Assembly (NCBI GenBank): GCA_950295325.1
Contig: OX485803.1
Span: 59,847,554 to 59,907,553 of the forward strand
Source: Polytrichum commune
Taxonomy: Eukaryota; Streptophyta; Polytrichopsida; Polytrichales; Polytrichaceae
Direction: 5' to 3'
DNA: 60,000 bases
Part shown: positions 46,111 to 58,303 of the stretch, in pieces
Layout of the letters: the number at the start of each line of letters is the position of its first letter
How positions within the stretch are numbered: the stretch's first letter is position 1
Position numbers and translations under genes: made by a program
Notes under the pieces: model-generated
What the model saw: the letters and a program-made list of their open reading frames with translations, nothing else
Database searches by the model: none
What the model was told of the DNA's origin: nothing

Positions 46111-49100
46111 TTAGTGAGATATGGCCTTCTTGGCCTGCAAGGACTCTAGGGCTCGTTGTCGTAGTGCATCTTCAATCTGCTTTTGATCTGGGCGCTCATC
46201 ATCACTTTCGTCCTCCTCATGAGGACTGTGTCTTTTGTCCTCTCCGTTCATAGTTGCTGGCTTGGAGCTGGTCTTCATTGCTCTCTTCTCTTCTTTCCGC
46301 TTCTGTTTCTCCTCTCTCTTTCTCTTATGCCTCTCTTCTCTTCGTTGCCTCTTTTCTTCCTTTCTACGCCTTTTTTCCTCTTTATGTCGTTCCTCACTTG
46401 TCCTTGGAGATAAGCTGCCATGGTCATCATCTCGCACAGCCTGAATTTCATCATTCTCTTGAATTCTAGATTTCTTTGTGAGGCTCTCTTTCTGGGTATC
46501 AGAATCATCATTATCAGATGTAACTGGAGGCCGCACAGGAGGTATTCTCCTCGAGGCTTCCACTGGACTTCGCGAATGCTCATTATTTCTCCTTGTGTCC
46601 CTTGGTTCCTTGAATACTTGTCGGCCTTCTGGTGCTGGGCTTCTCTCTCTCTGTACAGGCCTGTCTCTTCTGTCAGATCCAAGTTTTCTCTCATCTGTAT
46701 CACCATATTGACGTTTCTCTCTATTCATTTCAATCTGCCTGTCATCTATATCACTGTAATTCCGTTTCTCTCTCTCAAAACCAGACTTCCTCTCATCCAT
46801 ATTACTGAATTGGCGTTGCTCTTTGCCAAATCCTGATTTCCTCTCATCCAAATCCCTGTAGGGCCTCTTTTCAACACCAGCACTCCTCCCACCTCTATCA
46901 TAGCCAACCCTCCCTGAATCTGTATCATCATAGGGCCTCTTCTCCCCTGCGCCAGTTCTTCCCCCTCTATCAGCTCCAGTCTTCCGCTCTGGCTCACTGT
47001 ATGGTCGTTTTTCTCCAGCCAAGTCCGTCCCAGGTCTAGTTGCCTCAGTCTCCATTTCATCCAATTCACTGTGGACCCACTTCCCTCCTTTATCCTTTGC
47101 ACCTCTGTCAAACCCTGTTTTCCTCTCTTCAATATCACTATACAGTCTTTTATCTCTCCCAGCATCTCTCCCTGCTCTATCAGCAGTCCCACTGTTTCTC
47201 ATATCAGCATCATTGGAGGAAGGCTTGTCTCCAACATTCATCTTCCTTCCTCTATCCACCGCAGTTCTTTTCTCCTCCATGTCAATATTATTTTGTCGTT
47301 CACCTGACATGTTCACTGTGGGCTGGCGACTTGCAAGGGATGGCTTTGGCGGCGGGGAGGGAGAGTCGTGACGTTTAGGAGACAGAGAAATTTGCCTTGC
47401 ACTCTTTCCAGAACGATCCACCCTGTCAAAAACACAAGTAATACGGTAAGTGAAGTATCCCTCTTTTACAATTCTAAATTCAACAGCACAGAAATTAGAT
47501 TCACAAAACAATGCACCCTTCATCCACAAGTTTATCCAGATTATAATAGTTCTATACGCAAAAACTATTCAGGACCCAACAATCAAGACTCAGGGTTGCA
47601 ACACAGATGGCTGCAAGTATCCACATCCAATAAGTGATGAGTAGAGAGACCTTTCACCAACTAAAAGGTCCTTAAAAACCTGAGTATATGGACCACTAAT
47701 TGATCATACTGATCTTGTGTTAGAGTGAACAAAATTTATGAGATCACCCTCAAAGCCAGATAAGAGTCCAAAGATAACCAATCATTCAAGCCATATGGGG
47801 CTTGAAACAAAAGCAGCTCTGTGAAAGCCATCCTAAAGGATGCAATAAGAACAGTACCTGTCTGGACTGCGATACACAGCTTCCCTTCTTCCATCAAAAC
47901 CATTGCGTGCACTTGGAGGATCTCTGCTCGGACTCCTGTTCCGGCGGTAAGGACTCCTGCACATGAGATATCACATTTTAGAGAAACCCCAAGGACAAGT
48001 GCATGCCTACTGTCCTATCACCACTTACTTCGATAGCAAAAGTCCTGCTCATTAAGCAGATTCACTTACGCTTCGAAACAAAGAGCCTGGAATTTTCCAG
48101 AATCCAACAACTACAGTTGGCAGACCTCCTCTAATACAAGGTTATCTCATGTACTGGCATTTTAAGTAGTAACCTGGCATAGCTCCTTGGCACTGGAGAA
48201 AGGGAATAACTTGAGGACCTTCGCGAAGGTGGAGAGCGCGAGGGATAGCGACGCCGTGGGGGAGACCTATAAGCTGGAGGAGATTTCCTTCTCCGAATGG
48301 GTGACCTCGAGTGTCGAGGAGAGTAGTTGCGCCTAGCAGGTGACCGAACAGGCCTACTTGGCCGAACTGACCTATCTGGAATTGGAGATCTCCTGCGTCG
48401 CCGAGGAGACTGCGAGACACTACGAGAGAATGCTCGCCTTCTTGGGGGACTTCGCACAGGAGATCTGTAATAAAATCAAATAAAATCAAAATAAATAAAA
48501 TCTTACTGATTCGTATGCATGCACAAACAAAGCTATATCTACACCCAACTTCGTACTAACACAACGGGTTGTAAAAGAATAGCTCTATGTACCATTCTCA
48601 ACATTCCCAATTATAAACCAACAATGACCATATAAAACTACTCACCTCAACACTCAGTCTGATATAAGCAGAAAATACCACCAAGAAACAGAACACAGTA
48701 TGCACTACAAAAGTGCCCAATTTACACTTCTAATTCTGCATTCCATTTTACTTGCATCAATGTAACTGCTGCCTAAATCTAGACCAGAAACACTATAGCA
48801 TATTTTCATACACTGGTTCATTCAGATCAACAGTACTCCACTCAATATTGCCAAGATAGACCTGACTTTCAGAAAGTAATAGTTTCTTAAAGGGGCATAC
48901 CTTGATAAGCTAGAGTCTGAGGACCGTCTAGATCGCTGGTTATGCCGGTAACTCCTGTAGGAACAATTCACATGTGAACAAACAGAAAAGTGATTCTGGA
49001 ACAAACTTAAGTGGACTCAATGACAAACTGGTCACCAGAAAATGAAAAAAACAATGGAGAATGCCAATTAGTCTACAAAAAGGGCAGCAGTTAACACTAT

Positions 49101-52100
49101 GGAAGCTTACCGCCCAGCTGGAGATCGGTCTCTGCTTAAAGACCTTCTAGATGCACTGTAAAGTTGCACCACATAAAATGAATAAAATAGTCAGAATAGT
49201 ACCTGTAGAAGGATATATTATGACACAAAACTCAAAGACTCAATTATTTCTTTGTATTGATTATAATAGCCACAAGGTAACAAACTTATATCCGTATACT
49301 TCATTGGCAATCCCAATCAATATAATGATACCCACACATCACTCAACTGTTGCAAACTACCAAATCAACATAGATGCCACGGAACAATTTGCATCAAATT
49401 AGGATTGACCCAACAGACCGCAACTTCTAATACTTTGCAAAAACAAGAAAATACCTGTGAGAAGTAGAGAGTAAAACTAGTCTTAAAAAAACCAAGAGTT
49501 GTACTTGGACCAAAATTTACTCAGAACATAGAATAACAAAGCAGGAACAATATCTCCAGTCTAAACATGAAATTAAAACACTTAATCAAAAGACATGAAG
49601 AAAAAGAAAAAAAATTACTGTAAAATATTCCACATACCCAGATCCACGCCCTGCTTTCTTCTCATCAGAGGACTTTGAGTCCAAATCATTATCCGCAGAC
49701 CCCTTGGCTCCTCGAGCAATCCTTGCAGCCTCTGCTGCAGCATCCTGCATAGATTCATACAAAATCCTCTTTATTATGCTTTATATGCTTCATGGACCAG
49801 ATCACCAAGGTTAATGTAAACATTTTTAGCCTCATTGACATTAATAAAGTACGGAAACCTATACAGGAAAACTTTGGGTCTATGGCAAGTGGCAAACAAG
49901 ATAGCTAACACACCCGCTCTCGTTGCCTTTCCTCTTCCACTTCCTTCTCCTGGTCTTTCTTACGTTGGAGTTCAGTGGCAATACGCTCAGATTCAACCTG
50001 CAGTGAATGGAAACATTTTAAATGTTCAATATTCATACAAACAAAGCATTTAGAAAAGATGCACAAATCCTCAGAAAAAATCTTCCAAGTCATGATAATC
50101 CAGTTAAAGCACCAGAACCAATCAAAATGTCCTCCTACACTTCAAAATTGCATTGTTTAGCAGTCCCTCATAAAATGAGCCCATCATTTAGCAGTCCCTC
50201 ATAAAATGTTTATCATCACATGCACAAGGTGAAACATATGAAAGTGTGTTGAAAGGTAATCTACACAATGACCATTTCCCAATTCCTCAAGAGACAAAGC
50301 AGGCCAACAAATGACCAACAAGCATAAAATGTATTGTAATAGATCTGTGGGCTTTACATTGACTTATACGTGCTGACATCTCTGAATGGGAACAATATTT
50401 AGAATTCAACAAGCAACTCGGCAATTTCAGTATTGAAAGGGGAGAAATGGGAAGGAGATTTACCTTCTTCAATCGAGTCTCCTCTGCTTTTATATCTAGG
50501 AACTGTTGTGGAATACCACTCAAATTCGACTGCGCACTTATTAACAAGCCCCAAAGTTCCTTCATAAATCGGCCAGTATTCTTTTCCATAAAGCCTGTCA
50601 ACTGAATCTGAACATGTTTGCCATCCACATTCTGTGGTGCCACACATAAATCATGTAACCATCAGTCACCAACACAGGCCTTCACATCAAACAAAGTGGA
50701 TTCTTAAGCAATCTATACCTCTTACTACAACAATGAAACATACTCTTGCAAGTGGCATTACAAAGAGATGTTAGCAACCCTCAATTTGAAGTGAATGAGA
50801 TGGACAATCTGTATAACCGAATTACCTTGCCTTCAAGTAAGCCATAGATGAAGTTGATCAGGACCTCATCTTCAAACCCAAGAAGCTCTGTTACCCTAGT
50901 AGCTATCCACGGCTTCACCACATCCATCTGAATCTTTGATGGGTCAATCTGTTGTCCAAAGTCACCCTCAGTGAGAAGCGGACAACAAAAATGCAACGTA
51001 CACTTCCAGCTGAATTATTATTCCATACATCCGCTGTTGAGTTAGTCGCTTCTTGCCGACACTTACTTTGTTGAAGAATAGGGTTTTAAACATCACGGTA
51101 CTAGCAAATTGCACAGAAACGTATTACTTGAAGGAACATCATACACACCATGGCCTCCACCAACCATAGCCGTTAGATCAAATGTGACAGAGTAGTAACT
51201 CACCACCGTATCAAGTTCTTGTGCAAACTTCTGAGACTTAAGTAACTTCTTCATCTTGTTGGAGAAACGTGTATCCTGATCGGCGGACGTTCCCTGATCA
51301 AAGACATAAACACTCCTTAGCAGAGAGCTACATGCACATATTCAAAATGAGTCAACACAAGATACAAGAACAGAAGCCACCATATGACCACAAAGAGACA
51401 ACCGTTAATGACGGTGTCTAATATGCCCATACAGTGTCAATCTACATATTTGCAAACATCGACGAACAGAGTAGGTCCACACAAGTATACAAGGAGCAGG
51501 GATGCAAGTTGAATAGTCAAGACCGACGCTAGAATATGCCAACGGGAATCCCTGACAATAGAAGATTACGAAGTCTTCGAACATCCCCTCAACTTCGATG
51601 CCATGAACCGATCAACCAAGAATACATGTATCTCCGCATGCAAAATTGAGTTGGCAACTTATGCTGTTAAGGCAGACTTCTAGACAAACAACAATCAGAT
51701 ATGAGGCTATAGACATTGCTTTGTTGCGGTAGAGTAAGCATTCAATTAGGGCAAATTTAAGAGTTACAAATATTCGGCTCTGAAGAGTTTCAAATGCCGC
51801 CAAACCTCTCGAAACCCTACGCAAGCAGGAGCGCAGAATGATTAGGCCAGCTCAATGGCACTCTCAGACAGGATCCGGTGACAAATTCTTTCGCTTGAAG
51901 ATTCTTTGAAGAAATAGATTTCTACTTTTTTTAAATCACTTCTGGGAAGCAAAGAGAGCTCCAGAGAAAAACTAACAACTCCGACACAATACAGAGACCA
52001 CAACGACGTTCGAGACTGCAAAAAGCGACGGCACTCATTAGACAAACAAAAGTAACAGAAAAGCTCCCAAGTACCAGTTCGACTAGAAACTCAAATGCCA

Positions 52101-52601
52101 TAGACCACTCCCAGCATCCGTCGCACACCCTACCTCAAAATCAAATTTACAAATAATCCATCCCAAAGGTATGACCTGTAGATGGCATGACACTTTCCGG
52201 AAAAGATAGAAGAATACCACAAAATCAACAAACCACAATCAATGCTGCAGGAAACAACCAAAACCTAGCATCAACGACCGCGATGCACAGAGAACCACTC
52301 ACAGGCACAACAGACAACCAACCACCACCACCACCACCACGATGCCAACCAAAACCAAACAACATGCCACTAACTGCGGAGCACCAACATGGAGTGTCAA
52401 TTTCGAAGCGGAAGAGAGAAGGACAAAGAGAGACCGAGGCAGAGACAAGAGAGAGGGAGGCGAATATCCTCCGCCCGACAATTCAAATGCAGTGCAGGAC
52501 GAGCGAAACCCTAGGGCGGGGAATTAAGAGATGTGAGCCTGTGACGACAAGAAAACAAGGGGGCAGGGTGTGAGACGCACTCGGAAGAAACCGCCCGACA
52601 T
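46111..52601 (-). CDS. SRRM1: PWI-domain serine/arginine splicing protein, SRRM1-like
   Basis: Nuclear speckle splicing coactivator of the SRm160/SRRM1 family: the PWI domain binds nucleic acid and the RS region bridges SR proteins and snRNPs. Exons (minus): 52601-52581, 51293-51204, 50948-50826, 50631-50464, 49997-49914, 49744-49638, 49155-49111, 48954-48901, 48464-48174, 47956-47858 and 47422-46111. All are GT-AG with consistent phase; 797 aa. MSGGFFR is followed by GTSADQDTRFSN; the PWI motif is P50-W51-I52 in VVKPWIATRVTELLGFEDEV, and the domain continues through LTGFMEKNTGRFMKELW. Residues 135-162 are charged coiled-coil-like. RS/RSP repeats fill exons 7-10 (SPRRRRRSPIPDRS, RSPPRRRYPSRSP). 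Exon 11 adds about ten EKRPY/DERKSGF-type decapeptides and a Lys/Arg/Glu-rich helix (EEKRRRKEEKRQRREERHK). Intron 1 (1.3 kb) is much the longest. Confidence 0.94.
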
Positions 52602-52790
52602 GGTGACAGATGGGGGAGTGCGAAGATGGGATTGCGAGAGCAAGAGCGCAGGCAGGGCTCCTGCATTCTGAGGGGGAAGAAGGGCGAGAGCGCGAGAGAG
52701 AGAGACACACACAAAGCCAAGCGAAGGAGAAGAAGGAACGCAGCACTAGGGAGATGTTTTAGGTCTTCGTCTCCTCCACTCACTCTTCTT
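52602..52790 (-). promoter_or_regulatory. Proximal promoter / 5'UTR of the SRRM1-like gene (original copy)
   Basis: CT-rich on the sense strand (tgtgtgtctctctctctcgcg) with CpGs, ending at CACCATG. It is conserved in the duplicate upstream of TFIIE-alpha. There is no obvious TATA box. Confidence 0.5.
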
Positions 52791-52914
52791 ACCCTAGATG
52801 GCACGTACACACATACACACACACACTCTCTCTCATTCATAGGTAGCCTTTTTCCCATTTGATATTACAAAGTATGTATGTAGGACAATATCTATCTTTC
52901 CATAAGTTGCCTCC

Positions 52915-53490
52915 CTTATGAGGAGGAGAGAGGGAATTATCAAATACAAGCAAGCGTACCTCTCATTCATCCAACATTTAAAAAAACCCTTAAATTAATA
53001 TGCATCCCGGAGGTTATTATTTTTAGTCGGTTGGACACCAGAATTGGCCTTAAAGACCCGGAATTACAGTAATCCATGTCATTTGAGATGAATCAACAAC
53101 AAACTTATGAGGGAGCAAGTTTTGATGTTGGATGGAGGAGATGTACGCTCGTATGCGATAATTACCTCTTTTCTCCTTAGGGTTCAAGGTGTAAGAGAAA
53201 AAAAATTGGTGAATTTTTCAAAAATCTTACTTAAACGTAGTGGGGCTAGAGGGAACGATCGCATGTGACCACATACCTTCCATTCATTCGAGGTAAACAA
53301 ATCTTTAAATAACATGTATCTCGGGGATTATTTGGTTGATTCTAGTTTATTTGACACTAGAATTAACATCAAAGATCCCAAGGTAATCTAGTCCAAGTCA
53401 TTTCAAATGAATCAACCATAAACATACAGGGGTCAAGTTTTTGTGTTGGATAAATGAAAGATATGCTTGTATTTGATAATCACCTCTCAC
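52915..53490 (+). repeat. Dispersed repeat D, two diverged copies in tandem
   Basis: 52915-53170 and 53240-53490 share taattacctct / taatcacctct, ctctcattcatccaaca, a ggttatt...agt..gtt.gacac.agaattggc-like core, tcatttgagatgaatcaac and ataaac.ta..gagg. A third copy is inverted at 16720-16935. Confidence 0.55.
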
Positions 53491-53844
53491 CAAAAAAATG
53501 GACCAAGTTCCACGCGAGGTGGTGACAAGTAAAGTTATTTTATGCCTACAAACGCTACCCTTCATGGTGGACCCCCCCCCAAAAAAAAGCCCCACCACTC
53601 ATGTTGTTGCAAGCTCTTGTGATACTTCTATGCAAGGGAGGGATGGCCATTTGTGCAATGTACATTTTTTTTTCTTCTTCTCATTTTTCCACATTCACAT
53701 GGCGGGATCCACACTTTTTTATGTCACCTCTAGTCTAATCTCCGATCAAGACTCTTCATTCTTGGCGAGGTTTGACCACGCCGGTGCCATAATCAAAGGA
53801 CCTCACGTACTTTGCGATGAGAGGGGGGGCAAGAAATTCTAAAG
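53491..53844. other. Intergenic, no gene seen
   Basis: The 114-codon + frame at 53498-53842 spans C- and A-runs (53571-53590) and lacks a domain. Confidence 0.35.
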
Positions 53845-53852
53845 GTTATGTG

Positions 53853-54958
53853 CAGTGGTGATTTTTCAGAAGGTCCCCAACATGTCCAGGGACATGTTCA
53901 TAAAAAAAAAAACCTTTCCAGTGGATGGGTTCTTAGAAAATGAACCGGTTTTTGGACGTGTCAAATTCACTTTGGACGGGTTCTAAAAATATCATTTTTT
54001 TTTATAAAATTTTCCAAAAAAAATAAATGGTACAAATATCAGTTACATTATGTCATATATGGCATGTGAATATAAGCATAATGCAATCAAATCACTAATA
54101 CCCAATCAAAATATCCATCTTGAAGTGCTTGATTCACCTGCATACATTAATTCATCAACCACAAAATTTAGAACCTTTTTAACATAATGTCAAAGATTAT
54201 AATTGAAGGTAAACTTAGCAATTGAATAAGAATTAGTATATATAAACATGCTCAAAAATTTAAAAATAAAGTGCTACTCACCCTTCAAAGAAGAGGATGA
54301 ATTCTCCTGTCCTTCGTGTTTCTCCAAACAAGCATCACTGCATTCCAATTGATGTTTTCAACTGGAATATTTGCACATGAAATGCGCATCAAAGCATCTA
54401 AAGTCTCTAACTTCAAACTAGCACGTAGATGACTTTTGATTAGGTTTTGTCTAGAAAAACCCCTCTTGTGGAGGGAATGCGGGTGGTGACGGACGGACGA
54501 TAACGGGTGATGGAAACACCTTGAGGATAGAGTGTGGGGAAAGAAATGGGAGATTGAAGGACAAGAAATAAAAAAGAAGTGATGGTGGCAGAGGAAACTA
54601 GAATGGGGTGTACTGGAAAGATGAGAATCAACAGCAAAAGACAAATAACTGACGGGCATTGAAGGCATAATTTGTGAAGATCCTATTGTTTTCAAGTGCA
54701 AATAGTCACATGTCGACATCTTTTGGTTGTTTTTTTTTTTTTTTTAATAAAATTACCAACATTGTAAGAGACTTATTTATACGGATGGGTATTTTCATTT
54801 CCAAACCGGTTTTGGGATGGGTTGTTGTTTCTTTAACCTTTCCATGGACGGGTTGGTTTAGAAACTATTGGTTTTGGGACGGGTTGCAATTTTTTTTGCC
54901 TTTCAATTCAAGGTTTTTGGACTTGGACGGGCAAAAACTTTGTGAAAAATCAGCCTTG
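53853..54958 (-). mobile_element. Compact hAT-family transposon with TIRs and 8-bp target duplication
   Basis: The left end CAGTGGTGATTTTTCA (53853-53868) matches the inverse of the right end TGAAAAATCAGCCTTG (54943-54958), which reads CAAGGCTGATTTTTCA. Flanking 8-mers are GTTATGTG (53845-53852) and GTAATGTG (54959-54966), one mismatch. hAT elements make 8-bp duplications and start CAG/CAA; this fits well. Subterminal sequences on both sides repeat gacgggt/ggacggg motifs, as is usual for hAT transposase binding. Internal size is far below that of a full element, so it is non-autonomous and internally deleted. Confidence 0.82.
54288..54461 (-). pseudogene. hAT transposase C-terminal fragment (dimerisation domain remnant)
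   Basis: The last 58 codons of a minus-strand frame ending at the stop 54285-54287 read GFSRQNLIKSHLRASLKL then TLDALMRISCAN and AVMLVWRNTKDRR. This is the pattern just after the hATC dimerisation region of hAT transposases (RGFS-QN-IK-LR, LDALMRIS, W...-DRRI). The upstream part of the same frame (54462-54719) is low-complexity Ser/His-rich and is not transposase. The catalytic DDE parts and BED finger are missing. Confidence 0.7.
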
Positions 54959-54966
54959 GTAATGTG

Positions 54967-55835
54967 TCTTAATAAGCACATCCACACCCATGGAGACAAA
55001 ATCAACTTTTGTCTTATGTTGCATGGTACTCTCCATGGAAGTTTGCCTTTACTTAGGCCCGCATTCAAACATATTTGTCTTCTATTTTCATAAAGGCCCA
55101 CATGATACTTCAAGAGGCATAGCCATAGTTAGTCTAAAAGTGTGAAAAGGTAATCAAAATCCCTTATTATTTGTGTTTTTCATAGCCCATAACCTTACAC
55201 TGCCCTATGTTATTCATAAATAATCAAAACCAAAGCACTTAGACACTACATCAAGAAGACAAACATTATCTATATACAAGGTTAACAACCAACAAATACA
55301 ACAAAACTAAAAACGACTCACATCAAATAATGCATCCGTATCACAAACTTTAACCTTAAAACCACACCATTATATTATAAGTGTTTACAAACACTGACTA
55401 GTTGATCCTAAACAATGCAAATATATTTACAACATTTATGTGTGTCATCTTGTACCAATTATAAAGATGACACACATATTCTCAAATGGGCAACTAAATG
55501 AATGTCATGTCTTGGACAAGAAGAAATAACAAAGAAACTTTGAGAGCTTGCAACAAGAAACCACATGCTACAACAAACCCCACATGCACACAAACCTCCC
55601 ACTTTTTGGCAAAGTTGAAACCTTTCTACTCCAATACATTTGTCATCTACACTTAATTTGCAATTATGGGAAGGAAACACCCTATACATTATCCACAACA
55701 ATCACATATATAGATAGATGCATCGGCATTGATTGAGGCAAGCATGAATGAAGTCATTTTGCATGCAAGCCACTGCCACCTTTCGATGGTGGACTCTATG
55801 TAACAAAATATGCCAAGTGTAACAAGTAACTTACT
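54967..55835. other. Intergenic, no gene seen
   Basis: No coding region supported. A short inverted repeat lies around 55439-55475 (tgtgtgtcatctt / aagatgacacaca). Confidence 0.4.
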
Positions 55836-55839
55836 CATT

Positions 55840-56260
55840 GGGTATGAGAGGAGTAGGCTGGCAGAGCAGGAGGGGCTCTTCTAGGGAGTCCATGTTTTGT
55901 TTCAAGTTTGCATTTGTTAAGGATGATGGTAGAGAGGGAGCAGGTGGTAGTGGTGTGTAGTTAGGTTTGTTTTGATATGTCCCACTGGGAGTTGAAGCGA
56001 TTAGTAAGGGTTTTGAGGGTGGAAATGTGAATTTTTCCTTGTTGGCTGGTGGTTAGGACAATAAGTGGTTGGATTTGCCAGTTGCTATTGGTGATGGTAG
56101 TAATGAGTGGGGTGTATTTGTTGATTTTCCATTGTGCGGTTGGTTCCAGTGAACGGTCATGACAATAGGTGAATTCAACGTAGTGGAGTTTGATGTTGTA
56201 TTAGGTTCTTTGGGAAAGGGCTCATGGGTTGGGATCCACAACAATCATATTCTACATGTC
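55840..56260 (-). pseudogene. C-terminal fragment of a second endonuclease-bearing LINE
   Basis: The minus strand is A/C-rich like the LINE at 32887-35560. One frame (about 56205-55965) reads VEFTYCHDRSLEP, then KINKYTPLITTI, SNWQIQPLIVLTTS and a further helical end. This matches the order and spacing of the other LINE's C-terminus (IEFTYCHDRFPEQ, KHAKYDPL, GWKPTP + LITITVG). The upstream RPD part is frame-shifted or missing, and RNase H is absent. It is a truncated, dead copy from a related but distinct element. The conserved E and K support the restriction-like endonuclease assignment. Confidence 0.65.
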
Positions 56261-56785
56261 ATACTCACACTATTGGTTTTTTTGTTTTTTGTCCATCACA
56301 TGCTAGGCAAAAGAAAAGGCTAATAGTCTAGATTTTCATAGATTTTATTTTATAATCACTTCTCTAGTATTTATTCTATGTAATGTTACTTTGACTTTAA
56401 ATATAATAATTATCTTCGAAAAATGAAATGCACCCTACATTTTAACTCATGTAGTTCTTTGAGTTTCTACCAATGACCCCCCCTCCCCCAGCGCAGAACT
56501 TTGAATGTGTCTAAAACCAATCCCCACGTACTAGCAAAATCATTAGCCTAAACCTCACTTAACTTCATATAATTCACATCTTGTAAATGACATTCTCATA
56601 AACTTATAATTATGTTCCATCTTCTATATGGCATATTGCACGCGCGCGCACACACACATATATGTATAGCTAAAAAGTAGAAGATCCCAATCCTATGTAT
56701 AATTTGAAACCCATTGTCACATATACTACCCCTTCTATGCACCCATATGTTATAGTACAGTCAGGATTCTAGTTTAAATTGATTG
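56261..56785. other. AT-rich intergenic sequence, no gene seen
   Basis: A short CG/CA dinucleotide tract at 56640-56658 and a C-run near 56477; no gene. Confidence 0.4.
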
Positions 56786-57780
56786 TCATACGCACCGGGC
56801 GGACCGATGAAGAGCTGCTGAGAGCTCCGTTTTTCCTGGAGAGGTGAGCGTCTGAGGGATTAACCACTGTGGACTGATATGTGCACTGCTAGAGGCTGGA
56901 CTAGCAGTTACCCCGCGCACATCAGAGAAACGGTTGGTCATTGTGTTTGTAGAGGTGCTTAAATGTGTTGGAAAGGGGTACATGTGCATGCTTGGTATTA
57001 GATCTAGGGAGTTCAGCAAGTGCAAGTAATAGTTAAGATCTCATGTGTAGAGCATTCTGATGAGCTGGGAGCCCTGTTGGTTACATTGAGTTTGAACACT
57101 ATTTCTCCTTGCTGTAGTATCTTAGATCTGTACTTAAAGCACCACATTATAGGAGGGAGTGAAGCACCAAGGATACAAACACACTGATTCCCAAGGACGC
57201 ATCACTGATCCAGGAACTTACTCCAGCCAAATAGATAGAAAGACATACAGGAGGAGCCATAGGCCCCTTCTCCTCTCCATACTCATTGCAATTACATTTT
57301 CTCTTCTTCCTCAAAATTATACAGATATAGGGATCATAGATCCAGAACTACACCGAACGGATCTACGTCAGAAGATCTACATTACTGAGTACGGCAACAA
57401 CCATAGGATCGAAGCTGGAAGCAAGCCTCCCTGTGCACGCAACAACATCGAAATTGTCACCCGGACTGACAGAGGGCCACACCAAGCCCAGAGCGAGCAT
57501 CAAACCTGCCGCATCACCGAAACCTCATTACGCTGAGAGGAAGGCGCGACTGGAGAAAGACCAGCAGCGAGAAAGACAGTTTGCACCGCAGCCGCGGAGC
57601 AAATCTACTCCGAAACCACGGCAGCAGTGAAGTCAAGCTACATCCACAAGAAGAAGAAGCTGGAGCGGGAGATCGAGTCTGCACCGAAGGAAACCTGCAC
57701 CGCAGCTGGAATCTTCATCGAAACGGCTACAACATCAAGCTGCACCGGACGAAAGGCGAGGCGGGAGGAGGTGACCTGCA

Positions 57781-58140
57781 CCGAGATCTACATTGTAGGT
57801 ACAGAGTTCTCCACAGCGCCAAAACCAATTGGAGCCCGCATCGAAATCCACATTGCAGGTACAGAGATCCACACAGCACCGAAACTAATAGGAGCCCGCA
57901 CCGAGATCTACATTGTAGGTACAGAGTTCTCCACAGCGCCGAAACCAATTGGAGCCCGCACCGAAATCCACATTGCAGGTACAGAGTTCTACACAGCACC
58001 GAAACTAATAGGAGCCCGCACCGAGATCTACATTGCAGGTACAGAGATATCCACAGCGCCGAAACCAATTGGAGTCCGCACCAAGACCCACATTGCAGGT
58101 ACAGAGATCTACACAACACCGAAACTAATAGGAGCCCGCA
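57781..58140 (+). repeat. Six 60-bp tandem units arranged as three 120-bp pairs
   Basis: Units start every 60 bp from 57781. Odd units carry ccgagatctacattg and ccgaaaccaattggag; even units carry cgaaatccacattgc and ccgaaactaataggag, giving a 120-bp higher-order period. One + frame is open throughout (57627-58190, 187 codons) with 20-residue repeats such as TEIYIVGTEFSTAPKPIGAR. It sits just 5' of the long ORF, where L1-type elements keep promoter monomers. Confidence 0.92.
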
Positions 58141-58303
58141 CCGAACCGACCCCAACGACACAAACCAAAAGATCTCCAGGGAGAAGGTAATCCTAAACTG
58201 TAAGTGCAGAAATCTCCCATCAATCCCTGAACACAAGAAAAACCCAGCAAGCTACAACAAACGAGGAGCCCGAAGCAGAAGGAGAGTCACTACTCAAACC
58301 ACG

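Noticed and set aside
57727-58236. 169-codon minus ORF of Leu/Cys repeats
   Set aside because: Antisense reading of the 60-bp tandem array.
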